Source: Gammaproteobacteria bacterium UBA2679 (lineage in GTDB: Bacteria > Pseudomonadota > Gammaproteobacteria > Pseudomonadales > Oleiphilaceae). From it: a stretch of DNA of 64,000 bases. The notes under the pieces were generated by a model, which saw only the letters and a program-made list of their open reading frames with translations, ran no database searches and was not told the origin of the DNA. Shown here piece after piece: positions 1-8,350 of this stretch. Every line of letters begins with the position of its first letter. The first letter of the stretch is position 1. The position numbers and the translations under genes are program-made. The stretch lies in contig DEMD01000009.1 of assembly GCA_002354735.1 (NCBI GenBank), positions 491,627 to 555,626 of the forward strand, in the 5' to 3' direction.

Positions 1-136
1 CGACCACGGTGAGACCGATGACCAACGGCGAAATACCAAAGATACCGGCCAGTCTGGCCGCACCTCGGACCAGCACCTCAGCCCCCGCCACCAGCAGTAC
101 CAGACCGCCAATCAGATATACAATGGTCATTACCAT
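1..136 (-). CDS. Na+/Ca2+ antiporter, N-terminal fragment (CaCA family)
   Basis: Cut by the window edge: only about 45 N-terminal residues are present. The reverse strand reads M-V-M-T-I-V-Y-L-I-G-G-L-V-L-L-V-A-G-A-E, followed by an LVRGA stretch and GISPLVIGLTVV. This is the first transmembrane helix and start of the alpha-1 repeat of YrbG-type calcium/sodium exchangers of the inner membrane. Start: ATG at 136, with AGGAG about 11 bases upstream; a TTG at 142 sits nearer the ideal spacing and a second ATG lies at 130, so the first residues are uncertain. It lies downstream of the tRNA cluster on the same strand. The family call rests on this short stretch only. Confidence 0.6.
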   Translation of the reverse strand, partial: MVMTIVYLIGGLVLLVAGAEVLVRGAARLAGIFGISPLVIGLTVV

Positions 137-250
137 GGTCAACAGAACTCCTTTCTCGGACAGGATGAGCGCGTGCGCGCGAGGCGGCAGTTTGCCACGA
201 GAAAGACTACGGGAGAACTATCTGGAGGTATTAGTTGAAGAATGATTCAA

Positions 251-337
251 TGGTGCCCGGAGCCGGAATCGAACCGGCACGGAGTTGCCTCCGAGGGATT
301 TTAAGTCCCTTGCGTCTACCAGTTTCGCCATCCGGGC
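251..337 (-). tRNA. tRNA-Leu (anticodon TAA)
   Basis: Full cloverleaf on the reverse strand, including encoded CCA. The acceptor stem GCCCGGA pairs with TCCGGGC; the long variable arm typical of Leu tRNAs is present; the T arm contains GGTTCGATTCC. The anticodon loop reads CTTAAAA, giving TAA. Last of three tRNAs in the same direction (Gly-Cys-Leu), the order known from glyW-cysT-leuZ in enterobacteria. Confidence 0.95.
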
Positions 338-380
338 AGGAACAACAGGCTTGCACCTGTATCTAAATCTAACGTAAGAA

Positions 381-454
381 TGGAGGCGCGGGTCGGAATC
401 GAACCGGCGTACACGGAGTTGCAGTCCGCTGCATGACCACTCTGCCACCGCGCC
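381..454 (-). tRNA. tRNA-Cys (anticodon GCA)
   Basis: Reverse strand, 74 bases including encoded CCA. Acceptor stem GGCGCGG pairs with CCGCGCC. The anticodon loop CTGCAAC gives GCA. It sits between tRNA-Gly and tRNA-Leu and is preceded by a strong hairpin at about 465-484. Confidence 0.95.
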
Positions 455-462
455 TAAAACTA

Positions 463-486
463 AAAACCCCGAGAGACTCGGGGTTC
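463..486 (-). terminator. GC-rich hairpin with T-run inside the tRNA cluster
   Basis: AACCCCGAG and CTCGGGGTT form a 9-bp stem with a very short loop. On the minus strand it is followed by TTTTTAG, so it has the form of an intrinsic terminator. It lies between tRNA-Gly (upstream on this strand) and tRNA-Cys. It may therefore attenuate readthrough to Cys and Leu, or serve as a processing signal. Confidence 0.6.
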
Positions 487-495
487 AGCAAAATC

Positions 496-570
496 TGGAG
501 CGGGAAACGAGATTCGAACTCGCGACCCCAACCTTGGCAAGGTTGTGCTCTACCACTGAGCTATTCCCGC
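496..570 (-). tRNA. tRNA-Gly (anticodon GCC)
   Basis: Reverse strand, 75 bases with CCA. GCGGGAA/TTCCCGC acceptor stem, D arm AGCTCAGTGGTAGAGC, anticodon stem-loop CCTTGCCAAGG giving GCC, T arm GAGTTCGAATCTC. First gene of the Gly-Cys-Leu cluster. Confidence 0.95.
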
Positions 571-689
571 TAAACTATCTAACCGCCGCAGCCTTGTGGT
601 GACCTCGTTCGAGGTGCTATGCCTACAACGTTTCAGAGCGCGTAATTCTACCTTTTTGCACCCCGGTGTCAAGCATAAAACTCGGCCTT

Positions 690-2063
690 TTACGTTGGCT
701 CAACCGGCGTGCGCATTGTTACGAATTCCTCGGCACTCGTGGGGTGGATACCAATAGTGCTATCAAAATGCGCTTTCGTCGCTCCAGCCTTGATTGCAAC
801 TGCCAGCCCCTGAATTATTTCGCCCGCATCCGGGCCCACCATATGGGCGGCGATCACTTTGTCAGTCGCTTTTTCGACGATCAGCTTCATCAGCGTACGC
901 TCTGGATTGCCGCTCAGGGTATTCTTCAGTCGGCGAAAACTGCTGCGGAAGATGCTGATATCAGCATACTTCATTCTCGCTTCTTCTTCGGAGGGCCCGA
1001 TGCTGGCTGCACTGGGTTGCGAGAATACCGCCGAAGCAATCTGGGTATAGTCAATGGCCCTTGGCGGATTGTCTTCACCACCAAAGAGGCTCCTTGCCAC
1101 AAACATGCCTTCTGCGAGCGCAACCGGCGTGAGCTGCACCCGATCAATCACATCGCCTACGGCGTATATGCCTGCAGCCGCAGTTCGGTACCGCTCATCC
1201 ACCAATACTTCACCGCGGGCACCGGTCTCGACCTCCGTGTTTTCAAGGCCCAGAGCATCACTATTGGGCACCCTGCCGGTGGCGTAGAATACATGGTCGG
1301 TGAACTCGGCCTCGTCGTGCCCGAGATCGAGCTTCAAGCGCCCCTGCGCCTGTTCCGCATCAGAGACTTCACTGATTTCATGAACCTGGCGTTCGAGCAG
1401 CAGTCGGATGCCCTTCTCCGCCAATTCGCGATGCAGCTCCTGCCTGATATCGATATCAAAGCGTCGCAGCAGCTGCGGCCCTCTATGCAGGAGTGTGACC
1501 TCGACACCCAGACCGTTGAGAATGCCAGCAAACTCGACGGCGATATAGCCACCGCCAACAACTACGGCGCGCTTGGGCAGGGCTGGCAGAGAGAACAGAT
1601 CATCACTCAGGCTGACAAATTCGGAACCGGGGAAGTGAGGCAGAAATGAGCGGCTACCACTCGCTATGAGAAAGTTTTTCGCCTGGTACCGCTGCCCCTC
1701 GATGCTGACTTCATTATTCGACTCAAAACGTGCGCGGCCATCGATCACGTCGACGCCGGCCTGCACCAGCATGTTGCGATAGATGCCCTTGAGACGATTG
1801 ATTTCAGCGTCTTTATTGGCCACCAGCGTCGGCCAGTCGAAATCGACCTGTCCGACCGACCAGCCGTAGCCTGCCGCGTCAGCAAAATCTTCACCGTAAT
1901 GGGACGCGTACATGAACAGCTTCTTGGGCACGCAGCCCACATTCACACAGGTTCCGCCATAGAAGCGGTCTTCTGCGATAGCAACTCTGGCGCCGAATGC
2001 AGCGGCCATTCGCGCCGCACGCACACCGCCAGATCCTGCCCCGATTACTAAGAGATCATACAT
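690..2063 (-). CDS. gor: Glutathione-disulfide reductase
   Basis: Cytoplasmic flavoenzyme that reduces glutathione disulfide with NADPH. 457 residues, the usual family length. Visible parts: FAD-binding GAGSGG at residues 9-14, the redox-active disulfide in GGTCVNVGCVPKK (C39 and C44), a second Rossmann GGGYIAVEFAG for NADPH, the FAD-contacting YAVGDV segment, and the C-terminal HPTSAEE (H440/E445), which is the catalytic His-Glu pair of the dimer partner. NVGCVPKK separates it from lipoamide dehydrogenases. Its ATG shares one base with the stop codon of the acetyltransferase upstream (TAATG), so the two are translationally coupled. A 327-codon open frame on the other strand is only a shadow. 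Confidence 0.95.
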   Translation of the reverse strand: MYDLLVIGAGSGGVRAARMAAAFGARVAIAEDRFYGGTCVNVGCVPKKLFMYASHYGEDFADAAGYGWSVGQVDFDWPTLVANKDAEINRLKGIYRNMLVQAGVDVIDGRARFESNNEVSIEGQRYQAKNFLIASGSRSFLPHFPGSEFVSLSDDLFSLPALPKRAVVVGGGYIAVEFAGILNGLGVEVTLLHRGPQLLRRFDIDIRQELHRELAEKGIRLLLERQVHEISEVSDAEQAQGRLKLDLGHDEAEFTDHVFYATGRVPNSDALGLENTEVETGARGEVLVDERYRTAAAGIYAVGDVIDRVQLTPVALAEGMFVARSLFGGEDNPPRAIDYTQIASAVFSQPSAASIGPSEEEARMKYADISIFRSSFRRLKNTLSGNPERTLMKLIVEKATDKVIAAHMVGPDAGEIIQGLAVAIKAGATKAHFDSTIGIHPTSAEEFVTMRTPVEPT

Positions 2064-2737
2064 TATACAACTCGCTTGAAGAGTACAGTCTCGGTGATAT
2101 TGTCGAAGCGGACTTCGCCGATACGTTCATACCCCAGACTCTCATAAAATCGCAAATAGCGTGCATTGCCGGTATCAAGACCGATTCCTGAGCTGCGCGG
2201 TGATTCAGCACAGAATCCCTCGATGGTCTCCATGAGCAGGCGGCCATAGCCACGGCTCTGGTATTTGGGATGCACGCCTATGAATGGCAGGTGATGATAG
2301 AGGTCATCCGGGAAACAGCGCCGGATCTGGCCATGGTAATCGAGATAGCGCTTGGTAGTTGAGATGCCGGCCGTCATCATCATCCTGAGCCGCCAGCTTA
2401 GCTGGTCGGCAAGATTGAAACGATGTTCGGGCGCGCCTATGAGGGCTACCGCCGCCAGCACATCGTGATCAAGCAGGCCGATTGCATCCTGCTGATGCTC
2501 GAAATGCAGCTTTAACCCTTCCCTGAGCGTCGCTCTGACTCGCTGCTCGTAACCAGGCCGGGAGGCTTCGAAAAGATATTTGAATGTCGGCTCGTGTCGG
2601 TACGCGTGATACAGCAGGGACTTCACTTCAGGAATCGCGCTGCTGTGCAGCCTGACGATCGTCGGCTCCTGCTGGGCGACTGCCTCGAGCTTCTCGTCAA
2701 ACTGCGCTTCGGTTTCCACGTCCAGGAAATCCGCCAT
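2063..2737 (-). CDS. GNAT-family N-acetyltransferase
   Basis: 224 residues. The C-terminal half has the GNAT fold signature: HLPFIGVHPKYQSRGYGRLL is the beta4/acetyl-CoA pyrophosphate loop (Q/R-x-x-G-x-G/A), followed by GIGLDTGNARYLRFYESLGY, the beta5-alpha4 region. The N-terminal ~100 residues are family-specific and give no substrate. It overlaps gor by one base and would be the first gene of a two-gene unit, so a role linked to stress or thiol metabolism is possible but only inferred from position. Confidence 0.75.
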   Translation of the reverse strand: MADFLDVETEAQFDEKLEAVAQQEPTIVRLHSSAIPEVKSLLYHAYRHEPTFKYLFEASRPGYEQRVRATLREGLKLHFEHQQDAIGLLDHDVLAAVALIGAPEHRFNLADQLSWRLRMMMTAGISTTKRYLDYHGQIRRCFPDDLYHHLPFIGVHPKYQSRGYGRLLMETIEGFCAESPRSSGIGLDTGNARYLRFYESLGYERIGEVRFDNITETVLFKRVV

Positions 2738-2835
2738 GAATGTGCCCTACCTGTTGTTCAGCTGACTCAATGAGCGGGTAACGATATATCAGTGCCGGCC
2801 GCGAGACTACAGTTCATATGGCCGAATCTGGCCCC

Positions 2836-3360
2836 TTAAAGGGTTAACGAGATTCGGGCGCTGATCTGACCACTGACATCTGTACGATCGACATTGATCT
2901 GCGAAACTACAATACCGCTCTGCTCCCGCAAAGTCTCGAGCCAGAGCATCATCTGATTGAATTCGATTTTGTCGAGCCAGACGTTTACCTGGTCTTCGCC
3001 GCGTGGCTCGAAGCGTTGCAGCTCCAGATCGAAGTTGCGTGCCGAATTACCAATGACAGAGATCAACGATTGTCCCTGCGGGAGTCCGGCAGATGAGTCG
3101 GCCCCCAGTGTAGTGGCGACAGAGCGAGCCTTGGCCTCGTTCTCCTTCATCCACACCAACGCTGCTTTTTCCTGAAGTGCAGCAGCTTCTGCTGCATCTG
3201 CATAACTTGCGACGGGACGCCAGATCAGCGCATAGACGAGGAAGGCAGCCAGGGCGACGCCCAACAGCTGCACCGCAAGCTGGTCGCGACGCGATAGATT
3301 GAGGTAGCTGGCACGTGCCGAACGCAGTGCCGGGCTCTTGTCGAGTAATCTGTTCATCAT
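2836..3360 (-). CDS. gspM: Type II secretion system protein M (GspM)
   Basis: Inner-membrane assembly-platform protein. 174 residues with a short cytoplasmic N-terminus, one transmembrane helix (about residues 28-48, LAVQLLGVALAAFLVYALIW) and a periplasmic ferredoxin-like C-terminal domain, as known for GspM, which partners GspL. Last gene of the minus-strand gsp operon; its ATG overlaps the gspL stop (ATGA at 3357-3360). No gspN follows. There is no obvious terminator in the 98 bases before the next gene. Confidence 0.9.
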   Translation of the reverse strand: MMNRLLDKSPALRSARASYLNLSRRDQLAVQLLGVALAAFLVYALIWRPVASYADAAEAAALQEKAALVWMKENEAKARSVATTLGADSSAGLPQGQSLISVIGNSARNFDLELQRFEPRGEDQVNVWLDKIEFNQMMLWLETLREQSGIVVSQINVDRTDVSGQISARISLTL

Positions 3361-4850
3361 GCCCCGGGCGCTCCACGTAGCGTTATCTTGCCTCTGACAC
3401 CATTGGCTTCCTTGATCGCAGAGCCGATATCGACCTGATAGCCTGCCTGATTCAAGGCTGTCTTGTACTGGTCGATCTGGCCAAGAGCGGCTGCGCGCAC
3501 TTCAACAGCGAGCTCGCCGCGTTGCGCATTGTACTGCAGATTGCTGAAACTCATGCTGCTGCTGTTGGGCTGGGTGCTTAAACGAAACCCGGCCTCACCA
3601 AGCATCTGCAGAAAATCAGTCGCAGCAGAACTTGTGTTGGCGTTTCTGATCCGGCCTTCCATCTGGCGCCGCGGATTCGACACACGGCGGTCGGCTGGGA
3701 ATATCGATTTGTAGAGCGCCAACGATTCCTGCTGAAGCTGCTCGGCCTGCTGCTGGTAGAAGAAGCCCCGTACGCCATTAAAACCGAGTAGCACCAGAAA
3801 CACGAGACCGGCAGCCATGGCCACGGGCTTCCACTGGCTCAGTCCAGTACTACGACCGTCGGCCTGGGCCTTGTACGGTCCAATACAGAAATTCGCCACG
3901 GGGAAGCGGGTGGCATAGTCACACAGCACAGTAAATGGTGAAGCCTGGTGGCGATGCACCCTGACGGTAAAGCCAGGATGACTCTCGAGTGAGGTCAGCA
4001 ATACAGCATAGCGCTCTGCCATGGCATCCGAAATGGTGACATGCAACGTGACATCGCTGCCGCCAGCGGAGAGGCCGAGTTCCGCCGCATCGGCATCCTG
4101 CAGACTCTGCTCGACCGACGCCGTCAGCCCCTCAGGCTTCTCGCTCTCAGCCTGTCCAAAGGTGCTCAGAGAGTCGATAACGAGCTCAACCGATTCGGCA
4201 GGTACAGAAGTCGCCATGCGACCGGGGGCACAGATCAGCGTATTGACGGGCAAGCTGTTCGCAAATCCATCGTCGCCTACTGATGCACCAAGCTGATCGA
4301 AGAACAAATGAATGTGTTGCCCCTTGTCAGGGTCATCACCAGCAGCTTTCACGATGCTGTCATGTGCGGCGATCACGATGGCGGCTTCGCAAGTGATCGA
4401 GTCCAGCGGCACAGGTTTCAGCATCGCCTCATTATAGAAGCTTGCAAACAGGTTGCGGCGGCAGACCCAGGTAGGGAAGCCACTCTCGTCACCCAGCTTG
4501 ACCCGGGCATCGGCAACCAGATGAACCGACTCGATATCCTCCGCGATCAACTCCTCGACAGCAAACGGCAATGCCTGCTGCATGTATCGCGCCTGCTTGG
4601 GCGTCAGCTTCGCCAGCACATAACCGAAATGCTGCGAAGGCATGATGAACGATAACAGCGCATCTTCGAGGTTCTGCTGCTCTGTCAGCTGCATGATCCC
4701 TTCGAAGGTATCCACACCAGCAGAGAGCTCATGGCCGCTAAAATCGACCAGCGCCCATTCGTAGACCTGTTCGTCATCCGCCTTCGGCGAGACCGGTGCG
4801 AGCTGATCCCGATGGGGATCAACAGGTCGTACAAAAAGTTGGATACTCAT
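3357..4850 (-). CDS. gspL: Type II secretion system protein L (GspL)
   Basis: Bitopic protein linking the GspE ATPase to the membrane platform. 497 residues: a long cytoplasmic actin-like domain (about 1-340), a single transmembrane helix near 345-365 (PVAMAAGLVFLVLLGFNGV) and a periplasmic ferredoxin-like domain (about 400-495). The length is somewhat above the usual ~400. Lies between gspK (5 bases upstream) and gspM (overlapping), the canonical order. Confidence 0.9.
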   Translation of the reverse strand: MSIQLFVRPVDPHRDQLAPVSPKADDEQVYEWALVDFSGHELSAGVDTFEGIMQLTEQQNLEDALLSFIMPSQHFGYVLAKLTPKQARYMQQALPFAVEELIAEDIESVHLVADARVKLGDESGFPTWVCRRNLFASFYNEAMLKPVPLDSITCEAAIVIAAHDSIVKAAGDDPDKGQHIHLFFDQLGASVGDDGFANSLPVNTLICAPGRMATSVPAESVELVIDSLSTFGQAESEKPEGLTASVEQSLQDADAAELGLSAGGSDVTLHVTISDAMAERYAVLLTSLESHPGFTVRVHRHQASPFTVLCDYATRFPVANFCIGPYKAQADGRSTGLSQWKPVAMAAGLVFLVLLGFNGVRGFFYQQQAEQLQQESLALYKSIFPADRRVSNPRRQMEGRIRNANTSSAATDFLQMLGEAGFRLSTQPNSSSMSFSNLQYNAQRGELAVEVRAAALGQIDQYKTALNQAGYQVDIGSAIKEANGVRGKITLRGAPGA

Positions 4851-4855
4851 ATAGG

Positions 4856-5950
4856 CTACTGGTCCAGAATTGCTATTTGTTTGGTGAGCTCGAATTTCTT
4901 GCCGTAATCACGCTGCAGCACGAGCGTTGAGCCGTCGTTGGGGTCACGATACAGCGTAGAAAGCAGGCGCATGATACTGTCTTCGTTTATAGACCTTATA
5001 CTAGCCTGAAAGTAACTGCTCGCCAACGTCAGGTCCTGTGACGTACTTCCCTTACCGGCCAATGCAGGCAAGCTCAGAAAGTCCTTGGTCAGATCCTTGA
5101 AGCCACCAAGCTTGAGCCTTTCGGCCACAATTTCCTCGGCATTCTGCCGTGGAATCGAGAGGGTGGCCATCAACACTGGTACGGTTGCCGTATTCACATT
5201 CACCTGGGTCACCCACCAGGGCAGGAATGCCACGTGGGGCTCGAGCGCCCGATAGACCTCCGGTGTCATCGCTTCGATGAGCCAGAGCTCGGTCATATCT
5301 CTGAACCAGGTACCACCTGTTCGGTATGGCGGCACCTTACCAAGGTATTCATAGTCCTCGGCGCCCTTGAAGTTCAGTGAGTCCTGATTGTCATCGAGCC
5401 AGTCGACAAAATGCTCCCGGTGCAACTCTGGCGGCCGCTGAATTGAGCCTTCATCGTCGTAGAGACTATCGAGCAGCCGATTGAGTTTCTCCAACGCCAG
5501 GGTATTCACCGTCGTTCGCAAAGCGCCACTGGCGTCCCGCCCCCCTGTGACTTTCAGCAGACTGTTCATATTGAAACGGCCCTGCAGGTCATCAATCTGG
5601 CCCTCGATGCCAGAGGTCAACGAGATGGGTATCTGTACCGCCCGTACGCCCCAGACCTCATTAAGCGGGTCGGCCTTGTTGTCGACATCGAAATCCACCA
5701 GCTCGCCGGTCTTCTTGTCCTCTTCCAGGTCTTTCTTGAGCAGCAGTCGCGCATAGGTCTCGCCCGCCAGGGCAAACTCCACAGACTGCTGCTGCATGAG
5801 CACGTTAGCGGTGCGCGCGAAGCTGATTTCTGCTGTGGTGCGCATGGCGGTGACAATGGCTGTACCGAGAGCGACGACAAGTAGCACGAGTATCAGCGCC
5901 ACACCGCGCTGGCGTTGGGACGCACCAGTGACTGTACGGATACCGATCAT
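4856..5950 (-). CDS. gspK: Type II secretion minor pseudopilin GspK
   Basis: Tip pseudopilin, 364 residues. The short leader ends in QRG, followed by VALILVLLVVALGTAIVTAM, the hydrophobic N-terminal helix after prepilin peptidase cleavage; as usual for GspK there is no Glu at position +5. The large periplasmic domain contains GQIDDLQGRFNMNSL and VNVNTATVPVLMA (helix-hairpin-helix-like, PF03934). GspK caps the GspI-GspJ-GspK tip. Its ATG overlaps the gspJ stop. Confidence 0.92.
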   Translation of the reverse strand: MIGIRTVTGASQRQRGVALILVLLVVALGTAIVTAMRTTAEISFARTANVLMQQQSVEFALAGETYARLLLKKDLEEDKKTGELVDFDVDNKADPLNEVWGVRAVQIPISLTSGIEGQIDDLQGRFNMNSLLKVTGGRDASGALRTTVNTLALEKLNRLLDSLYDDEGSIQRPPELHREHFVDWLDDNQDSLNFKGAEDYEYLGKVPPYRTGGTWFRDMTELWLIEAMTPEVYRALEPHVAFLPWWVTQVNVNTATVPVLMATLSIPRQNAEEIVAERLKLGGFKDLTKDFLSLPALAGKGSTSQDLTLASSYFQASIRSINEDSIMRLLSTLYRDPNDGSTLVLQRDYGKKFELTKQIAILDQ

Positions 5951-6861
5951 TGGTCGAAGCCACCTGAATCTATTGGGACCTGCCCTGCGCCACCCTCACC
6001 TTCCGGCTGAAATCCACCGCCGGACTGGCTGCCATCGATGGGCACCTGACTGCCACCATTCTGGCCGTTCTGCTCGCCAGGACTCTGCTCGCCAGGACTC
6101 TGCTCGCCAGGACTCTGGTCGCCTGGATTCTGCCCCTCATTGCCGCCAGGCGTGGTCGCGCCAGGAGCCTGCTGGCCAGCATTCTGGGGCACGGCCGGCT
6201 GCTCGAACCCGGCCAATGCAAACAGGCGCTGCAACTTGCCATATACTTTATGAGTGAACGTGACCTCTACTATTCGAGGAACCGTCGTATTGATATCGAC
6301 CTTGCCAGCGCCCAGCTGCGCCGCAGTTGGCCAGTCCGTCTGCCATTCGTTGGCATCGTCCAGCAGCCGGATGGTGAAATCACTGACATCCGTCATGAGT
6401 ACCTGTCTCACGGGCTCCGAGTCCTGTGGTTGGTCAAGTACCGACCAGTAATAGCGAATGAGCTCTTCTTCCTCAACCACATAGGCGACGCGCTGCAACT
6501 CACTCCGAATAGGAATCTGCTCTAAATCCTTGATGTTCTGGAGCAGCTGCCGAGGATCCCGCCAGCCAGTGCGGGTAAACTGGATATCGTACATGGTGTC
6601 TGTGGTGCGAACGGCTGGCTGAAGGTCGCCAAAACCATCTCGGACTGGTCTGGCAATGATCTGCTTGAAATCTCGGCTGATGACCGAATCGGCCAGCTGG
6701 AGGCTGCGCAGCTGGGCGCCACGAAGCTCCAGCGTGTCGTTGACGCGAATGGTCTGACTCAGCAGCGTTGCTGTGCCGGTACCAATGATCGCAGTTACGG
6801 TGATGGCGATAAGAATCTCGAGCAGCGTAAAGCCGTGCGCAGGTGCCTTAATACGCATCAT
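5947..6861 (-). CDS. gspJ: Type II secretion minor pseudopilin GspJ with Pro/Gly/Gln-rich tail
   Basis: 304 residues, about 100 longer than usual. Prepilin leader AHG|FTLLEILIAITVTAI with Glu at +5, then the standard GspJ pseudopilin domain to about residue 225 (PF11612). The extra C-terminus (about 226-304) is a low-complexity tail rich in Gly, Gln and Pro with three exact SPGEQ repeats, encoded by a 15-bp tandem repeat at 6071-6115, and two copies of QVPID. The tail probably protrudes near the pseudopilus tip. Overlaps gspI and gspK by ATGA. Confidence 0.9.
   Translation of the reverse strand: MMRIKAPAHGFTLLEILIAITVTAIIGTGTATLLSQTIRVNDTLELRGAQLRSLQLADSVISRDFKQIIARPVRDGFGDLQPAVRTTDTMYDIQFTRTGWRDPRQLLQNIKDLEQIPIRSELQRVAYVVEEEELIRYYWSVLDQPQDSEPVRQVLMTDVSDFTIRLLDDANEWQTDWPTAAQLGAGKVDINTTVPRIVEVTFTHKVYGKLQRLFALAGFEQPAVPQNAGQQAPGATTPGGNEGQNPGDQSPGEQSPGEQSPGEQNGQNGGSQVPIDGSQSGGGFQPEGEGGAGQVPIDSGGFDQ
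6071..6130 (-). repeat. 15-bp in-frame tandem repeat in gspJ
   Basis: Three identical copies of TGCTCGCCAGGACTC (plus strand) at 6071-6085, 6086-6100 and 6101-6115, then a degenerate fourth (TGGTCGCCTGGATTC). It encodes the SPGEQ repeats of the GspJ tail. The unit length keeps the frame, so copy-number change by slippage would alter tail length without a frameshift. Confidence 0.9.
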
Positions 6862-7235
6862 GGCTCACCGAGGAAGCCGATGAGACTGAATACAGGAACT
6901 TCGTTCAAGCCGCCGCCTGCTAAAAAAGCGACGTCCATAGTGACTTCTCGCAGCCGCTTTTCCGCCGGGATCTTGACCGTTCTTGTCACTCGCCATTGGC
7001 GGTCCGCAAAACTCACCTCTTTTTTCACTACGCCGGCTGGTGGCAACTGTTCCTCGACGCTCAGCATCACCAGCTCATTACTGGCAATCCAGCTCGCGAG
7101 CGTTTTCTGCTCCAGACGCTCTTGCGCTTTGAGCGGCACGGCCGTCCCTTTGACAATGGCAGCAGAGGTGACCGCAAAAATAAGCAGGGCCACCAGCACT
7201 TCCATCAGCGTAAAGCCTTGAGCAGCCTGCTTCAT
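6858..7235 (-). CDS. gspI: Type II secretion minor pseudopilin GspI
   Basis: 125 residues, normal length. Leader KQAAQG|FTLMEVLVALLIFAV with Glu at +5 of the mature protein, then a small globular GspI domain (PF02501) including ASNELVMLSVEEQLPP. GspI nucleates the tip with GspJ and GspK. Overlaps gspJ by four bases and gspH by one. Confidence 0.92.
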   Translation of the reverse strand: MKQAAQGFTLMEVLVALLIFAVTSAAIVKGTAVPLKAQERLEQKTLASWIASNELVMLSVEEQLPPAGVVKKEVSFADRQWRVTRTVKIPAEKRLREVTMDVAFLAGGGLNEVPVFSLIGFLGEP

Positions 7236-7822
7236 CAGTCTTCTTCGTCCGTATCTCTGACTATCTCGATGGGTGCGAGGCCATCGGTTTTGAGGACGAC
7301 CTGGGCGTCCGCATCGCTGCTGATTCTAAGCGTCAGGGTAAAAGGCGTGACTTCCCCGCTGGAGAGAAAAAGGATCTGGGGCAGGAACAAGTCTTCCTTT
7401 TCCTCACCGTACATGCGCACCTCATCCTGCTCGGGCGGCTTCAGCTCGAAAAAGGAGGTGGCGTCCTTGAACTCGGCCTCGAGCCACTCTGGAAAGGGCT
7501 TGGGTTGCATAAAGCCCTGCGGCAGCTCGATCCATTTCTGCTCCTTTTCGGAATAGCCGCGGAAGCTGAAGCCGTCCTCCTTGATTTCGAGACCGATCTC
7601 CATGTTCTGGTAGACCGCCTCTTCACGGCTCAGCTGCATCGTGGCAAGCAGCTGCCTGCCCGCCTGGTCGAGCTCGCGACGCTGCGCGTTGCCGCCAGGC
7701 ACCAGCGTCACGGCACCGATGACCAGCGAGATCAACAGCATGACTACAAGGAGTTCAATGAGGGAAAAACCGCGCTCACGCAGAGCGCTCTGCTTACACA
7801 GCCTCGAACAGCGGACTGTCAC
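7235..7822 (-). CDS. gspH: Type II secretion minor pseudopilin GspH
   Basis: 195 residues. Leader ends RERG|FSLIELLVVMLLISL with Glu at +5; GspH domain (PF12019) follows. GspH is thought to connect the tip complex to the GspG shaft. It begins only 5 bases after the gspG stop codon, on the same transcript. The C-terminus is acidic (RDTDEED). Confidence 0.9.
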   Translation of the reverse strand: MTVRCSRLCKQSALRERGFSLIELLVVMLLISLVIGAVTLVPGGNAQRRELDQAGRQLLATMQLSREEAVYQNMEIGLEIKEDGFSFRGYSEKEQKWIELPQGFMQPKPFPEWLEAEFKDATSFFELKPPEQDEVRMYGEEKEDLFLPQILFLSSGEVTPFTLTLRISSDADAQVVLKTDGLAPIEIVRDTDEED

Positions 7823-7827
7823 CAGAA

Positions 7828-8307
7828 TTATTCGCTGCTGGCCCAGTTGCCGACATCGGCGTTGTAGCCTTCACCACCTTCCTGGCCGTCAGCACCGTAG
7901 GAAAACACATCATAGGGACCGTTCAAACCTGGAGAGACGTAGTTGTAGTCATTCCCCCAAGGGTCCTTTGGCAGAGTCTTGATATAGCCTTCGGGATTCC
8001 AGTTTTTCGCTTCGGGGAAGCCGGAAGGCTTTGAAACGAGCGCCTGCAGACCCTGATCGGTACTGGGATAAGTATGGTTATCGAGCTTGTACATGTCGAA
8101 GGCCTGTTCGAGGGTGCGAATATCCTGCTCGGCCACGGTCACCTTCGCTTGATCGGTCCTACCCAGAATTTGAGGCGCAACCGCGGCAATAAGCATGCCG
8201 AGTATGATCATGACCACCATGATCTCGATCAGCGAGAAACCGAGCTGCCGCGACTGGGCTAGCGCTGGTCGACGTTCTCTGGACACCGGGGGGTGCTGAA
8301 ATCTCAT
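7828..8307 (-). CDS. gspG: Type II secretion major pseudopilin GspG
   Basis: Main shaft subunit of the pseudopilus. Leader SRQLG|FSLIEIMVVMIILGMLIAAVA, Glu at +5, and the conserved C-terminal calcium-site region (KDPWGNDY, then DVFSYGADGQEGGEG), ending near the typical ~145 mature residues. An ATG at 8313 is in frame, but the AAAGGA site is well spaced from the one at 8307, which I prefer. The N-terminal leader is long (about 24 residues). Confidence 0.95.
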   Translation of the reverse strand: MRFQHPPVSRERRPALAQSRQLGFSLIEIMVVMIILGMLIAAVAPQILGRTDQAKVTVAEQDIRTLEQAFDMYKLDNHTYPSTDQGLQALVSKPSGFPEAKNWNPEGYIKTLPKDPWGNDYNYVSPGLNGPYDVFSYGADGQEGGEGYNADVGNWASSE

Positions 8308-8350
8308 TACCATTTTCCTTTGTCTTTGATTTGCTTTAATCGACGGAAGA

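Noticed and set aside
666..1649. 327-codon plus-strand frame over gor
   Set aside because: It is antisense to a clear glutathione reductase, has no recognisable domain and is a codon-bias shadow.
6071..6130. Tandem repeats taken as a CRISPR array
   Set aside because: Units are 15 bp with no spacers, in frame within gspJ.
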